NCBI GenBank assembly: GCA_965213905.1
Contig: OZ243922.1
Span: forward strand, 2,418,001-2,482,000
DNA from: SIRX01 sp965213905
GTDB lineage: Bacteria; Actinomycetota; Rubrobacteria; Rubrobacterales; Rubrobacteraceae
Direction of reading: 5' to 3'
DNA length: 64,000 nt
Of the stretch, positions 25,381 to 34,287 are shown one piece after another. Both the position numbers and the translations under genes were made by a program. The notes under the pieces were generated by a model that saw nothing but the letters and a program-made list of their open reading frames with translations, was not told the DNA's origin and made no database searches. How positions within the stretch are numbered: the first letter of the stretch is position 1; every line of letters starts with the position of its first letter.

Positions 25381-25498
25381 TACTAGCCGTCTGTCACCGC
25401 CTGCCACCACTCGTAGTACCCGGGTCGTAACGCCCGCCCGCTCCCCGCCCCAAAATTTGGCCCGCGGGAGAACATTTCGATTCGGACCTATCTTCCTA

Positions 25499-25528
25499 TT
25501 GCACAATAGTTAAATATGAGCTTATACT
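25499..25528 (+). promoter_or_regulatory. candidate sigma-70-type promoter of the opp operon
   Basis: TTGCAC (25499–25504), an 18-base spacer and TATACT (25523–25528), in an AT-rich island 190 bp before oppA. Confidence 0.45.
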
Positions 25529-25571
25529 GCGTAAGTATGAATTCCTCAGATTATTCCGCACGACTTTAGAT

Positions 25572-25584
25572 GCGTATACTACGC
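25572..25584. repeat. inverted repeat GCGTA-TAC-TACGC, possible operator
   Basis: A perfect five-base inverted repeat with a three-base centre, located downstream of the putative opp promoter. The half-site GCGTA also occurs at 25529–25533, overlapping the promoter. A regulator-binding site is suggested by position only. Confidence 0.35.
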
Positions 25585-25715
25585 AAAGGAAAGTGGTGAG
25601 GAACAATACGAAATAGCTGGAAAAGGAGGAAGCAACTCTCGTCGGTGTAGTACAAAGGCGGGATAGGGGTTCGAAACGGTCCTGAAACCGCCGCGTTCTT
25701 CGGAAAGGAAGGGTT

Positions 25716-27332
25716 TTGAAGAGAGTGATCATGCGGGGGCCGCGACTACTATTGCTAGCGGTAGCCTTAATATTCGCCGGCGCGATAGCCGCCGGTTGCG
25801 GCGGTGACGGCGGCGGGCAAGAAGGAGACGGCGGTAACGGTGGGGGCGGAGGTGGCGACAGCGCCAACCTGACCGTTGGCATTGACCAAGAGCCGGACAT
25901 TCTGAACGGTTTTATCGTCGGTGGGGACTTGGTCGTGACCACCGACACTACCCAGGGTATTCTTGATAAGCCCTACGAAATACAACCGGACCTGAGCATC
26001 GCGCCGCAACTCGCCGAAGGCGAGCCGGAAATCGTGAGCGAAGATCCTTTGACCATCGAGTACACGCTCAAGGAGGATCTCACCTTCTCTGACGGCGAGC
26101 CGCTTACCAGCGAAGACGCGAAGTTCACGTTCAACCAGGTCATGAACGAAGACAACGATATTATTAGCCGCGATGGCTTCGATAAGGTCGAGAGCTTCGA
26201 GACACCCGACGACCAGACGGTTCGCATAGTCTTCTCCGAGCCTTACGCGCCGTGGCGGGATCTCATAAGCGGTCCGTACGCTTTCATCCTTCCGAAGCAC
26301 GTTTACGAGGGCGAGAACTTCAACGAAGCGCTCAACAACGAGATAGTCGGCAGTGGGCCGTACAAGCTTCGGGAGTGGAACAAGGGCCAGAACCTCATAG
26401 TAGAGAAGAACGAGAATTACTGGGGAGAAGAGCCCGCGATAGACCAGATCACCTACCGCTTCATCCCGGATACCAACACGCTTAACACCTCGCTGCAATC
26501 CGGCGAAGTGAGCTTTATAAATCCCCCGGCAGATATTGGACTCAAAGAGAAGCTCGAAGGCTATCAGGGCGTAAACGTGAAGACTGCAGCCGGTACGATC
26601 TGGGAGCACGTTGCTTTCAATACCGAGAAGATAGACAACCTCAAGATACGCCAAGCGGTCGCCTACGGCATAAACCGCCAGCAAATCCTCGAAGAGATCC
26701 TCCCGGGCCAGGTCGAGCCACTCGACAGTGTGCTGGTTCCCGAGCAAGATCCCTACTACGAGCCGGCGTGGGAGCAGTACGGTTACGACCCCGACCGCGC
26801 CAGCCAGCTTGTCGAGGAAGCGCAGTCCGAAGGAGCTTCGACCGACATTACGTTCTCCACGACCTCGGACAACAACTTGCGCGAGCAACTACAACAGGTG
26901 ATGCAGCAGCAGCTCGGCGAGGTGGGCCTAAACGTAGAGATCCAGAACACCGCCGCCCAGACCTTCTTCGGCGAGTGGCTTCCGGAAGGCAACTTCCAGA
27001 TGGGCGAGTGGGCCTGGGCCGCGACCCCCGAACCGACCCTGACCACGCTCTTTGGTGCGGACGCGCTCCCGCCGGAAGGTCAGAACTACTACCGTTGGGA
27101 GAACGAGGAAGCCACCGAGCTTATGCAGCAGGCCGACGTGACGGTGGATGAAGAAGAGCGCGCCGAGCTTACCCGCGAGGTGCAGACGATAATGGCGGAC
27201 GAAGTGCCGCTCATACCTCTCTACCAGCGTCCAGAATATTTTGCCCACGAGGAGAGTCTGCAAGGCCCCGAGATAAACCCAACCCTGGCAGGAGCGTACT
27301 GGAACGTCGAAGAGTGGTCGCTCTCGCAGTAA
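25716..27332 (+). CDS. oppA: oligopeptide ABC transporter substrate-binding lipoprotein
   Basis: 538 residues, SBP_bac_5 family, which captures peptides (or occasionally nickel, opines or sugars) outside the cell. The N-terminus has a signal helix ending in a lipobox-like IAAGC followed by a Gly/Asp-rich linker. Family motifs seen: LTFSDGEPLTSEDAKFTFN, GSGPYKLREWNKGQ and NLKIRQAVAYGINRQQIL. The start TTG 25716 has AAAGGAAGGG just upstream; GTG and ATG shortly downstream are alternatives. First gene of oppA–B–C–D–F. A stable hairpin follows the stop. Peptide specificity cannot be read from sequence. Confidence 0.93.
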   Translation: MKRVIMRGPRLLLLAVALIFAGAIAAGCGGDGGGQEGDGGNGGGGGGDSANLTVGIDQEPDILNGFIVGGDLVVTTDTTQGILDKPYEIQPDLSIAPQLAEGEPEIVSEDPLTIEYTLKEDLTFSDGEPLTSEDAKFTFNQVMNEDNDIISRDGFDKVESFETPDDQTVRIVFSEPYAPWRDLISGPYAFILPKHVYEGENFNEALNNEIVGSGPYKLREWNKGQNLIVEKNENYWGEEPAIDQITYRFIPDTNTLNTSLQSGEVSFINPPADIGLKEKLEGYQGVNVKTAAGTIWEHVAFNTEKIDNLKIRQAVAYGINRQQILEEILPGQVEPLDSVLVPEQDPYYEPAWEQYGYDPDRASQLVEEAQSEGASTDITFSTTSDNNLREQLQQVMQQQLGEVGLNVEIQNTAAQTFFGEWLPEGNFQMGEWAWAATPEPTLTTLFGADALPPEGQNYYRWENEEATELMQQADVTVDEEERAELTREVQTIMADEVPLIPLYQRPEYFAHEESLQGPEINPTLAGAYWNVEEWSLSQ

Positions 27333-27341
27333 CGTTTGCGA

Positions 27342-27370
27342 ACCGGGCCGGGTTTCGACCCCGGCCCGGT
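27342..27370 (+). terminator. strong hairpin between oppA and oppB (partial terminator or mRNA stabiliser)
   Basis: ACCGGGCCGGG (27342–27352) pairs perfectly with CCCGGCCCGGT (27360–27370). The tail is TCTCTTG without a T-run. In binding-protein operons such hairpins commonly leave more mRNA for the binding protein than for the permeases. Confidence 0.6.
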
Positions 27371-27454
27371 CTCTTGCAATTTGCGCCGAGACCTGACTAA
27401 TATTAAAAACCGAGGTTCCAGCGGGAACTTCCAGCACCGGAGGTAGCGCCAGGG

Positions 27455-28411
27455 TTGCTTGCTTACATCATTAGGAAGACGCTAACCAGTATCTTGGTTC
27501 TATTTTTAGCGAGCATGGTGCTCTTTGTCCTCACGCAGCTTTCGGGAGACCCGCTAGTACAACTCCGGCAAAATCCCCAGGTTAGCGGCGACGATATACA
27601 ACGCATATCCGAAGAGTACGGCTTGGACCGGCCGATGTACGTACAGTACGGGATCTGGCTCGGGGACGTTTTACAGGGCGATTTCGGCACCAGTTTCAAG
27701 CAGAACACCGACGTAAACTCGATCATCGCCCGCCGCATATGGCCCACGGTGCTGCTGATGGGATCTTCGCTTTTGCTCGCCGTCGCCGTCGCCGTACCCT
27801 TCGGTGTTTATTCGGCGATCAAGAAGTATAGCCTGGCGGATAAGATAGGTACTTTCGCCTCGTTTCTAGGCTTTAGCATGCCCGTGTTCTGGTTGGGGCT
27901 TATTCTGCAGCTCGTGCTGGCCGTGTACCTGACGAACTGGCTCGGGGTGCGGGTTTTCTACGTCTCGGGGTACAGCATGGAAGGGTTTATAGACTTACTC
28001 CAGCACCTCACCCTGCCGACTATAACCCTGGCGGTGATCTCGATTGCTGAGTTTAGCCGATTTCAGCGTGGGGCCATGCTGGACGTACTCTCATCCGACT
28101 ACCTGCGGACGGCGCGGGCTAAAGGACTTAGCCGCCGCGTAGTTTACCTGAAACACGCCCTGCGCAACGCCCTGATACCGACGGTCACCATCGTGGCCCT
28201 TAGCGTAGGCACCATTTTCGGCGGCGCCGTCGTCACGGAAACGGTGTTCTCCTGGCCGGGCCTCGGGTTCTTGTTGATCGACTCTCTGTACAAGGGCGAC
28301 TACAACGTGACCCGGGCGCTGCTGGTAATCGGAGCGGCCCTGATAATCGTGTTCAACCTGATCGCGGACATCGCATATTCGTTTGTGGACCCGCGGGTGC
28401 GCTACAACTAA
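27455..28411 (+). CDS. oppB: oligopeptide ABC transporter permease
   Basis: 318 residues with six transmembrane helices, BPD_transp_1 family. The N-terminal pattern MLAYIIRKTLTSILVLFLAS and DPLVQLRQNP with ISEEYGLDRPMYVQYG is characteristic of OppB/DppB. The EAA loop that docks on the ATPases is at DYLRTARAKGLSRRVVYLKH. It forms the membrane channel with OppC. The start is TTG 27455 with CCGGAGG upstream. 15 bp separate it from oppC. Confidence 0.95.
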   Translation: MLAYIIRKTLTSILVLFLASMVLFVLTQLSGDPLVQLRQNPQVSGDDIQRISEEYGLDRPMYVQYGIWLGDVLQGDFGTSFKQNTDVNSIIARRIWPTVLLMGSSLLLAVAVAVPFGVYSAIKKYSLADKIGTFASFLGFSMPVFWLGLILQLVLAVYLTNWLGVRVFYVSGYSMEGFIDLLQHLTLPTITLAVISIAEFSRFQRGAMLDVLSSDYLRTARAKGLSRRVVYLKHALRNALIPTVTIVALSVGTIFGGAVVTETVFSWPGLGFLLIDSLYKGDYNVTRALLVIGAALIIVFNLIADIAYSFVDPRVRYN

Positions 28412-28425
28412 CAGAGGGAGGTGAG

Positions 28426-29364
28426 ATGGTAGACCAGAGAAAAGACGAAGAGGCCGTGGTTCGCAGCGGAGACCCGTTAGAAGCCGCCGAGGTCGAACCG
28501 GAGGAAAGCGGCCGGGTCGAAGGCCGAACCCAACGGGAGATCATCTGGCGCCGTTTCAAGCGGCACAAGCTCGCGATGGTTTGCGGGTTTACCCTGGTGA
28601 TTCTCTACCTTTTGGCCCTTCTCACCCCCTGGATAGCGCCTTACGGGTTTGCCGAACAAGACTTCACCTCGATGAACCAGGGGCCGAGTTTTAGCCACCC
28701 GATGGGCACGGATCAATTAGGCCGCGACCAACTAACGCGGGTGATGTATGGAGGGCGAGTCTCCATGATGATTGGGCTGGGCGTTGGTTCGCTAATTACC
28801 GTCATCGGAACCGGTGTAGGTATTGTCTCCGGCTACTACGGACGGTTCGTGGACAGCGGGTTGATGGGAACCGCAGATTTCGTACTGGTTCTGCCGTTTA
28901 TTCCGGTTTTGCTGGTGTTAGGAAGCATATTTCAGCTCGGTGTTTTCAGCATAACCTTCGTGATAGCCCTCTTGCTCTGGCCGCGAATGGCCCGCCTCGT
29001 GCGCGGCCAGGTTCTGGCTCTCCGGGATCAAGAGTACGTACAGGCGGCGAAAGCCGTGGGTGTTTCCGACTTCAGGATAATGCTCCGCCACATTTTCCCC
29101 AACACGTTCGGGATCGTGGTGGTCGAGGCTACCTTGATCGTGGCGCTCGCGATCATTTTGGAAAGCATAATTTCTTTCCTGGGCTTCGGCATCCAGCCGC
29201 CCACGCCGTCCTGGGGCAACATGCTCACCGACGCCCGCTCCCAAATGACGACCCAGTGGTGGCTCACGATATTCCCGGGGTTGATGATCGTCATTACGGC
29301 ACTCTGCGTAAACTTCGTGGGCGACGGACTGCGCGACGCCCTCGACCCGAAGGCGGTGGAGTAA
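28426..29364 (+). CDS. oppC: oligopeptide ABC transporter permease
   Basis: 312 residues, six transmembrane helices after a charged 45-residue N-terminal tail. The OppC/DppC pattern includes RRFKRHKLAMVCGF, HPMGTDQLGRDQLTRVMYGGR and the EAA loop EYVQAAKAVGVSDFRIMLRH. FLGFGIQPPTPSWGNML is the usual C-terminal family segment. The start is ATG 28426, with AGAGGGAGG before it. Pairs with OppB. Confidence 0.95.
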   Translation: MVDQRKDEEAVVRSGDPLEAAEVEPEESGRVEGRTQREIIWRRFKRHKLAMVCGFTLVILYLLALLTPWIAPYGFAEQDFTSMNQGPSFSHPMGTDQLGRDQLTRVMYGGRVSMMIGLGVGSLITVIGTGVGIVSGYYGRFVDSGLMGTADFVLVLPFIPVLLVLGSIFQLGVFSITFVIALLLWPRMARLVRGQVLALRDQEYVQAAKAVGVSDFRIMLRHIFPNTFGIVVVEATLIVALAIILESIISFLGFGIQPPTPSWGNMLTDARSQMTTQWWLTIFPGLMIVITALCVNFVGDGLRDALDPKAVE

Positions 29365-29367
29365 GCT

Positions 29368-30396
29368 GTGGCGATGCTGGAAGTCAACAACCTGAAAACG
29401 CACTTCAAGACCGAAGACGGCTTGGTGAAAGCCGTTGACGGCGTTTCCTTTTCGCTGGAGCCGGGCGAAACTTTGGGGATCGTGGGCGAGTCGGGGAGCG
29501 GCAAGAGCGTAACGGCGCTCTCCATTATGCAGCTCAATCCCCAGCCCCCGGCCGAGTACCCGGAGGGTGAAATTCTTTTCGAGGACGAGAACTTGTTGGA
29601 GGCTTCCGAGGGGGGGTTGCAGAAGGTCCGGGGCGACGACATCGCCATGATATTCCAGGACCCCATGACGAGCCTCAACCCGGTGTTTACCGTGGGAAAC
29701 CAGATCCGGGAGGCCATCCGCATTCACCAGGACGTATCCAAAGACGAAGCCCGGAAAAAGACTGTCGAGGTCTTACGCGACGTGGGTATACCCAGGCCTG
29801 AAGACCGGGTCAAGAGCTACCCGCACGAGTTTTCCGGCGGGATGCGCCAGCGGGCCATGATCGCCATGGGCCTGGCCTGCAACCCGAAAGTCCTCATCGC
29901 CGACGAGCCGACGACGGCCCTGGACGTGACGATTCAGGCCCAAATCCTGGAGCTTATGGTGGATCTGCAGGAGAAATACGGCACGGCGATAATAATGATC
30001 ACGCACGAGCTCGGCGTCGTGGCCCAACTGGCGGATAAGGTAATGGTGATGTACGCCGGCCGCGCCGTGGAGCAGGGCACAACAGAAGAAATCTTCTACG
30101 ATCCTTTGATGCCCTACTCCTGGTCGCTCTTGCGCTCGCTCCCGCGCCTGGACACCGCCGGCGAGGTGCGGCTGCTCCCGATAAAAGGCTCGCCGCCGTC
30201 GCTCATCTTCCCGCCGAAAGGTTGCAACTTTAGCCCCCGCTGCCCGTTCGTCAAAGACGAGTGCCACGAGATAGACCCGGACCTCGAAGAAAAGAAACCG
30301 AATCACCTGGCGGCCTGTGTCCTCCCGGTCGAGGAGGTCGAGCGGCGCAAGAAAGAGGCCGACGAAAAGCTCGGTGTACAGGGGGCGAGCGCGTGA
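29368..30396 (+). CDS. oppD: oligopeptide ABC transporter ATPase
   Basis: 342 residues. Walker A GESGSGKS, signature SGGMRQRAMIAMG, Walker B LIADEPTTALDVT and the switch His of ITHELG are present. The C-terminal oligopeptide-transport extension has PLIFPPKGCNFSPRCPFV with the spaced cysteines common to OppD/DppD (GC…RC…C). The start GTG 29368 lies three bases after oppC; an in-frame ATG follows at 29374. Its stop overlaps the GTG of oppF (GTGA). Confidence 0.95.
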   Translation: MAMLEVNNLKTHFKTEDGLVKAVDGVSFSLEPGETLGIVGESGSGKSVTALSIMQLNPQPPAEYPEGEILFEDENLLEASEGGLQKVRGDDIAMIFQDPMTSLNPVFTVGNQIREAIRIHQDVSKDEARKKTVEVLRDVGIPRPEDRVKSYPHEFSGGMRQRAMIAMGLACNPKVLIADEPTTALDVTIQAQILELMVDLQEKYGTAIIMITHELGVVAQLADKVMVMYAGRAVEQGTTEEIFYDPLMPYSWSLLRSLPRLDTAGEVRLLPIKGSPPSLIFPPKGCNFSPRCPFVKDECHEIDPDLEEKKPNHLAACVLPVEEVERRKKEADEKLGVQGASA

Positions 30397-31433
30397 GCGG
30401 ACGCAACGAACACACCGGCGAGCACCTGCTGGAGACAAAGAACCTCAAGATGCATTTCCCGATAAAAGCGGGTGTCCTGAAGCGGACGGTCGGGCACGTA
30501 AAGGCCGTTGACGGTGTGGACCTCCAGGTGCGCAAAGGCGAAACGTTGGGGCTGGTTGGGGAGTCGGGGTGCGGCAAGAGCACACTGGCCCGGTGCGTGC
30601 TGCGGCTGCTCGACCCGACCGAGGGCGAGGTCTTTTACGAGGACGAGAACATCTTAAACTACGGACGCCGGCAGATGTTCGATGTCCGGCGCAACATGCA
30701 GATCGTTTTCCAAGACCCGTACGCCAGCTTAAACCCCCGCATGACGGTCGGCCGCATAATCGCCGAGCCCCTGAAGACCCACGGCATAGAAGGAGACACG
30801 AAAAAGCGGGTTCAGGAGCTGCTGGAGATCGTGGGCCTCTCGCCGGAGCATTACAACCGCTACCCGCACGAGTTCTCCGGCGGCCAGCGGCAGAGGATCG
30901 GGGTGGCCCGCGCGATCTCGCTAAACCCGAAGCTCATTATTTGCGACGAGCCGGTGAGCGCCCTGGACGTCTCGATCCAGGCCCAGGTCGTGAACCTTTT
31001 GCAAGACCTCCAGAAAGAGTTCGACCTGACATACGTTTTTATCGCCCACGACCTCTCGGTCGTGAAGCACATAAGCGACCGGGTGGCGGTCATGTACCTC
31101 GGCAGGATCGTGGAGATAGCCGATCGCGCCCAGCTCTACAACGAGCCCCGCCACCCCTACACGACCTCGCTGATGTCGGCCATCCCGATCCCCGACCCCG
31201 AGCGCGAGCGCCGGCGCCGGCGCATCGTCCTCTCCGGCGACGTGCCGTCTCCGGCCAACCCGCCCCCCGGCTGTACCTTCCACACCCGCTGCCCGCGCTC
31301 CCGGGAATACTGCAAAGAGAACGTACCGACCCTCGACACACAGGTAGAAAACGGCCACTGCGCCTCTTGCTTCTTCCCCGTGACGGAAGGCGAAAGCATC
31401 GAAGAGGCCTCCGCGGGTAAATCTCAGCAGTAA
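30393..31433 (+). CDS. oppF: oligopeptide ABC transporter ATPase
   Basis: 346 residues. Walker A GESGCGKST, signature SGGQRQRIGVARA, Walker B IICDEPVSALDVS, switch IAHDLS. The C-terminal extension has the same cysteine pattern as OppD (GCTFHTRCPRSREYC). The start is GTG 30393, which overlaps the oppD stop by four bases. The longer frame from 30261 runs inside oppD and is not supported. Final gene of the operon; no clear terminator before the next gene. Confidence 0.95.
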   Translation: MSGRNEHTGEHLLETKNLKMHFPIKAGVLKRTVGHVKAVDGVDLQVRKGETLGLVGESGCGKSTLARCVLRLLDPTEGEVFYEDENILNYGRRQMFDVRRNMQIVFQDPYASLNPRMTVGRIIAEPLKTHGIEGDTKKRVQELLEIVGLSPEHYNRYPHEFSGGQRQRIGVARAISLNPKLIICDEPVSALDVSIQAQVVNLLQDLQKEFDLTYVFIAHDLSVVKHISDRVAVMYLGRIVEIADRAQLYNEPRHPYTTSLMSAIPIPDPERERRRRRIVLSGDVPSPANPPPGCTFHTRCPRSREYCKENVPTLDTQVENGHCASCFFPVTEGESIEEASAGKSQQ

Positions 31434-31438
31434 GTCGG

Positions 31439-31466
31439 TTAGATATTGGAATTTACATAGTAGAAT
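31439..31466 (+). promoter_or_regulatory. candidate promoter for the S41 protease gene
   Basis: TTAGAT (31439–31444), 16-base spacer, TAGAAT (31461–31466). The GTG start follows only six bases after the -10 element, which would give a leaderless mRNA. Confidence 0.4.
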
Positions 31467-31472
31467 CTTTGC

Positions 31473-32714
31473 GTGTTCAAGAATACCTCCCCTAAACTCA
31501 ATCGCCGGGTGGCGGTCCAGCTCTTTGTCCTGGCCGCCGTTATCGTGGCGACCGCGGCGGCGGCGTATTTCTACGGCAGGTCGCAAGGCCCGGCGGGGCT
31601 CGGGGCCGAGGATCAGGAGAGCTTGGAGTTGTACGCCGAGGCCCTAAACCGGGTACAGGACGACTACGTGGACCAGGGGGCCGTAAAACCCCGGCAGCAG
31701 ACCTACGCCGCCATAGAAGGAATGCTCGGCTCGCTGGGCGACGAGGGGCACACGCGCTTTCTCACCCCGGAAGAGCGGGAGCAGAACCAACGGGGGCTCT
31801 CCGGTACTTACGTCGGGGTCGGGATACAGCTTGAAACCAAAGAGGACGAGGCCGTGGTCGCCGCCCCGATAGAAGGTTCACCGGCGGAGCAAGCGGGCGT
31901 GCAGACCGGCGACGTCATAATCGCGGTAAACGGCAACGGCGTCCGGGGGGATGAGATCTCGAAGATCGCCGAGAGGGTCCGGGGTCCCGAGGGTACCGAG
32001 GTAGAGATAACGGTCTTGCGCGGCGGGGAAGAGCGGGGGTTTACGCTGGAGCGGGCGGAAATTCAGTCCCCGGTGGCCTCCTGGAACCTGGTGCCCGGCA
32101 CGGACGTGGCCCACGTCCGGCTGGCTTCCTTTACCGACGACAGCGCCGAGAAACTGGAGGAAGCCTTCGCCGAGGCGCGCGACGCGGGCGCGGAGCGTTT
32201 CATACTGGACCTCCGAAACAACCCCGGTGGCAAGTTGGACCAGGCGCTGGACATCGCCGGGCAGTTTCTAGACTCCGGCGACACCGTTTACCTCCGGAAA
32301 GACGCCTCCGGCGACCGCAACGAGGTCGAAGTCCCCCGCGGCGCGAACCCCACCGACGCGCCACTCGCGGTGCTGGTAAACAACGGGTCGGCCTCCAGCT
32401 CCGAGATACTGGCCGGAGCCTTCCGGGACAACGGGCGGGCGCCGGTCATCGGGACGACGACCTTCGGCACGGGCACGGTTCTAAAAGAGTTCGCTTTAGA
32501 CGACGGGTCCTCCATCCTCCTCGGCATCGCGGAGTGGCTGACCCCCGACGGGGATTTTATCCGCGAGAGCGGCATAGACCCGGGGATAGAAGTGAAGCTG
32601 GACAAAGACGCCGAACCCCTAACCCCGGGCGGGGCCGAAGACCTGGGCCGGCAAGAGATCCTGGACAGGGACCCCCAGGTGCGCCGAGCATTCGAAGAGG
32701 TCCGGGAGCAGTAG
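31473..32714 (+). CDS. C-terminal processing peptidase (S41) with PDZ domain, atypical active site
   Basis: 413 residues: signal-anchor helix (about 13–30), linker, PDZ domain (about 105–190; SGTYVGVGIQLE, GSPAEQAGVQTGDVIIAVNG) and the S41 catalytic domain. The nucleophile region NNGSASSSEILAGAF and LDLRNNPGGKLDQA are typical. The position of the catalytic lysine, normally FGKG, reads TFGTGTVLKEF, so the dyad lysine is replaced by Thr; a Lys occurs five residues later. It may be inactive, use another base, or belong to a subgroup with a shifted lysine. Extracytoplasmic. Starts at GTG 31473, probably leaderless. Confidence 0.88.
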   Translation: MFKNTSPKLNRRVAVQLFVLAAVIVATAAAAYFYGRSQGPAGLGAEDQESLELYAEALNRVQDDYVDQGAVKPRQQTYAAIEGMLGSLGDEGHTRFLTPEEREQNQRGLSGTYVGVGIQLETKEDEAVVAAPIEGSPAEQAGVQTGDVIIAVNGNGVRGDEISKIAERVRGPEGTEVEITVLRGGEERGFTLERAEIQSPVASWNLVPGTDVAHVRLASFTDDSAEKLEEAFAEARDAGAERFILDLRNNPGGKLDQALDIAGQFLDSGDTVYLRKDASGDRNEVEVPRGANPTDAPLAVLVNNGSASSSEILAGAFRDNGRAPVIGTTTFGTGTVLKEFALDDGSSILLGIAEWLTPDGDFIRESGIDPGIEVKLDKDAEPLTPGGAEDLGRQEILDRDPQVRRAFEEVREQ

Positions 32715-32853
32715 CCCGAACGTGGCCGTGGTGCCGGTGGCGAACCGTACTGTTAATTGTGTGGACAATATCTATTATCGGGGCGGTTTTAGGATAGTAT
32801 ATAGATGCGTAGGGGGCTGAAATGGCCTCCGCAAGTTTTCGAAAGGGGTAGTT

Positions 32854-33021
32854 TTGGGAATCGCCGTGGTCGGTATGATCGTCGTGGCTGTTATTCTTCT
32901 GATCGCCGTTCCGGTGCTCATGCGGGTCCTGGGGGAAGCCGCGGACCGGGACCCGGAAAGCTCTGAGGGGGACGAAAGAGATGAAGGCCGGCAGAGCAAG
33001 CAATCCGGTCCCCGCAGGTAG
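32854..33021 (+). CDS. small single-pass membrane protein (55 aa)
   Basis: A 55-residue frame beginning TTG 32854 after AAAGGGG (32842–32848). One helix (IAVVGMIVVAVILLIAVPVLM) is followed by a strongly charged tail (AADRDPESSEGDERDEGRQ). The good ribosome-binding site and the clean helix/charged-tail split support a real gene. I recognise no family. It lies tail to tail with the sigma factor gene. Confidence 0.5.
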   Translation: MGIAVVGMIVVAVILLIAVPVLMRVLGEAADRDPESSEGDERDEGRQSKQSGPRR

Positions 33022-33063
33022 TCTCCGGGGCGTTCTCTCTACCGTTTTAGAGTTTCCGGAAGG

Positions 33064-34158
33064 TTAGTCCAGCAGGTCTCGTAGGCTCGCGGCGTGGGCG
33101 CTAGTCTTTATCTTCGCCAGGGCCGTCAGTTGGATCTGGCGGATACGTTCCCGGGTCACGTCGAAACGTTCGCCGACCTCTTCCAGGGTTTTGGGTTGGC
33201 CTCCGGTGAGGCCGAAACGGTACTCCAGCACCATGCGCTCCCGTTCCGGGAGGCTGTTGAGCGCCTCGTGCATCCTGGCTTTTAGCAGGGAAGTCTTTGC
33301 GAGGTCGTGGGGGCTCTGGGACTCTTCGTCGGCTATAAAGTCGCCCAACTCCGAGGAGTGGTCCTCGCCGACCGGGGTTTCCAGGGAGACGGACCGGCGG
33401 GAGACCCGCCGAATTCGGGCCACGTCCGCGGCGTCCGTCTCCAAGATAACGGCGACCTCTTCGTCGGTTGGCTCGCGGTTGAGATCTGCCGCCAGGCCCC
33501 GCTGCACCCGGTAATACTTGTTGATCTTCTCGACCATGTGGACCGGCACCCGGATGGTGCGGCCCTTGTCCGCGATGGCGCGGGTCACGGCCTGGCGGAT
33601 CCACCACGTCGCGTAGGTGGAGAACTTGTAGCCCCGGCGATAATCGAACTTCTCGACCGCCCGCATGAGCCCGATGTTTCCCTCCTGTACGAGGTCCAGC
33701 AGGGAAACCCCCCGGCTGGCGTACTTCTTTGCGATAGAGACCACGAGCCGCAGGTTGGCCCGGGTCAGGTGGGCCTTTGCCCGCTTCTCGCCCCGCTCTA
33801 TCCGCCGCGCCAGGTAGCCCTCTTGGGCTTTTGTAAGCAGCGGGGTGCGGCCGATCTCGTCCAGGTACATCTGTACGGCGTCGCCCGTGTAGCGGGTGCG
33901 CAAGTCGCCCTCGAAAACCGCCTCGACGATCTGCTCGTCCTCTTCCTCGGAGACGGCGTCCGTCAAAAACTCGGCGTCTACGACCTCGATGCCCTGCTCC
34001 CGGAGAAGACCGTAAACCTGCTGAATCTCACCGGTCGAAAGGTCTACTTCCTGGAGGAGATCCAGGACCTCGCTAGACTCTAGAGTACCGTTTTTGTGGC
34101 CGGTCTCGAATAGTTCTCGTACCTCTTCGATATCCCGCAGGTCTCTCTGGGGTTGCAA
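33064..34158 (-). CDS. sigA: principal RNA polymerase sigma factor (sigma-70 group 1)
   Basis: 364 residues with regions 1.2 to 4.2. GDAVQMYLDEIGRTPLLT is region 1.2; FDYRRGYKFSTYATWWIRQAV covers regions 2.3–2.4; HMVEKINKYYRVQRGL is region 3.0; LPERERMVLEYRFGL and TRERIRQIQLTALAKIK are region 4. The large region 1.1 is short here (about 90 acidic residues). The high conservation of 2.4 and 4.2 fits the housekeeping factor recognising TTGACA/TATAAT. The start is TTG 34158 with TAGGAG 12 bases upstream; the codon before it is ATA at a more usual spacing, so the exact initiator is uncertain. Confidence 0.94.
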   Translation of the reverse strand: MQPQRDLRDIEEVRELFETGHKNGTLESSEVLDLLQEVDLSTGEIQQVYGLLREQGIEVVDAEFLTDAVSEEEDEQIVEAVFEGDLRTRYTGDAVQMYLDEIGRTPLLTKAQEGYLARRIERGEKRAKAHLTRANLRLVVSIAKKYASRGVSLLDLVQEGNIGLMRAVEKFDYRRGYKFSTYATWWIRQAVTRAIADKGRTIRVPVHMVEKINKYYRVQRGLAADLNREPTDEEVAVILETDAADVARIRRVSRRSVSLETPVGEDHSSELGDFIADEESQSPHDLAKTSLLKARMHEALNSLPERERMVLEYRFGLTGGQPKTLEEVGERFDVTRERIRQIQLTALAKIKTSAHAASLRDLLD

Positions 34159-34287
34159 TATATTCTAGTTCTCCTAGACTGAAGCTTTACTGATATACGC
34201 ACGTAATATATCTTAAAAAGATCAGAGATCAATTGTGGTGGGTATATACGCAAGACATACACGAGAAAGTCGAGGAAGAGGTTTGTC

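Larger units (their letters stand above)
25381..25715. other. intergenic region, oppA promoter area
   Basis: 335 bp with no gene. The middle (about 25490–25615) is clearly more AT-rich than the surroundings and holds a promoter candidate (25499–25528) and an inverted repeat (25572–25584). The part from 25616 to 25715 is leader sequence ending in an AAAGGAAGGG ribosome-binding site. Confidence 0.6.

Noticed and set aside
25767..26888. 373-codon minus-strand frame opposite oppA
   Set aside because: Antisense shadow of a well-supported binding protein; no ribosome-binding site or domain.
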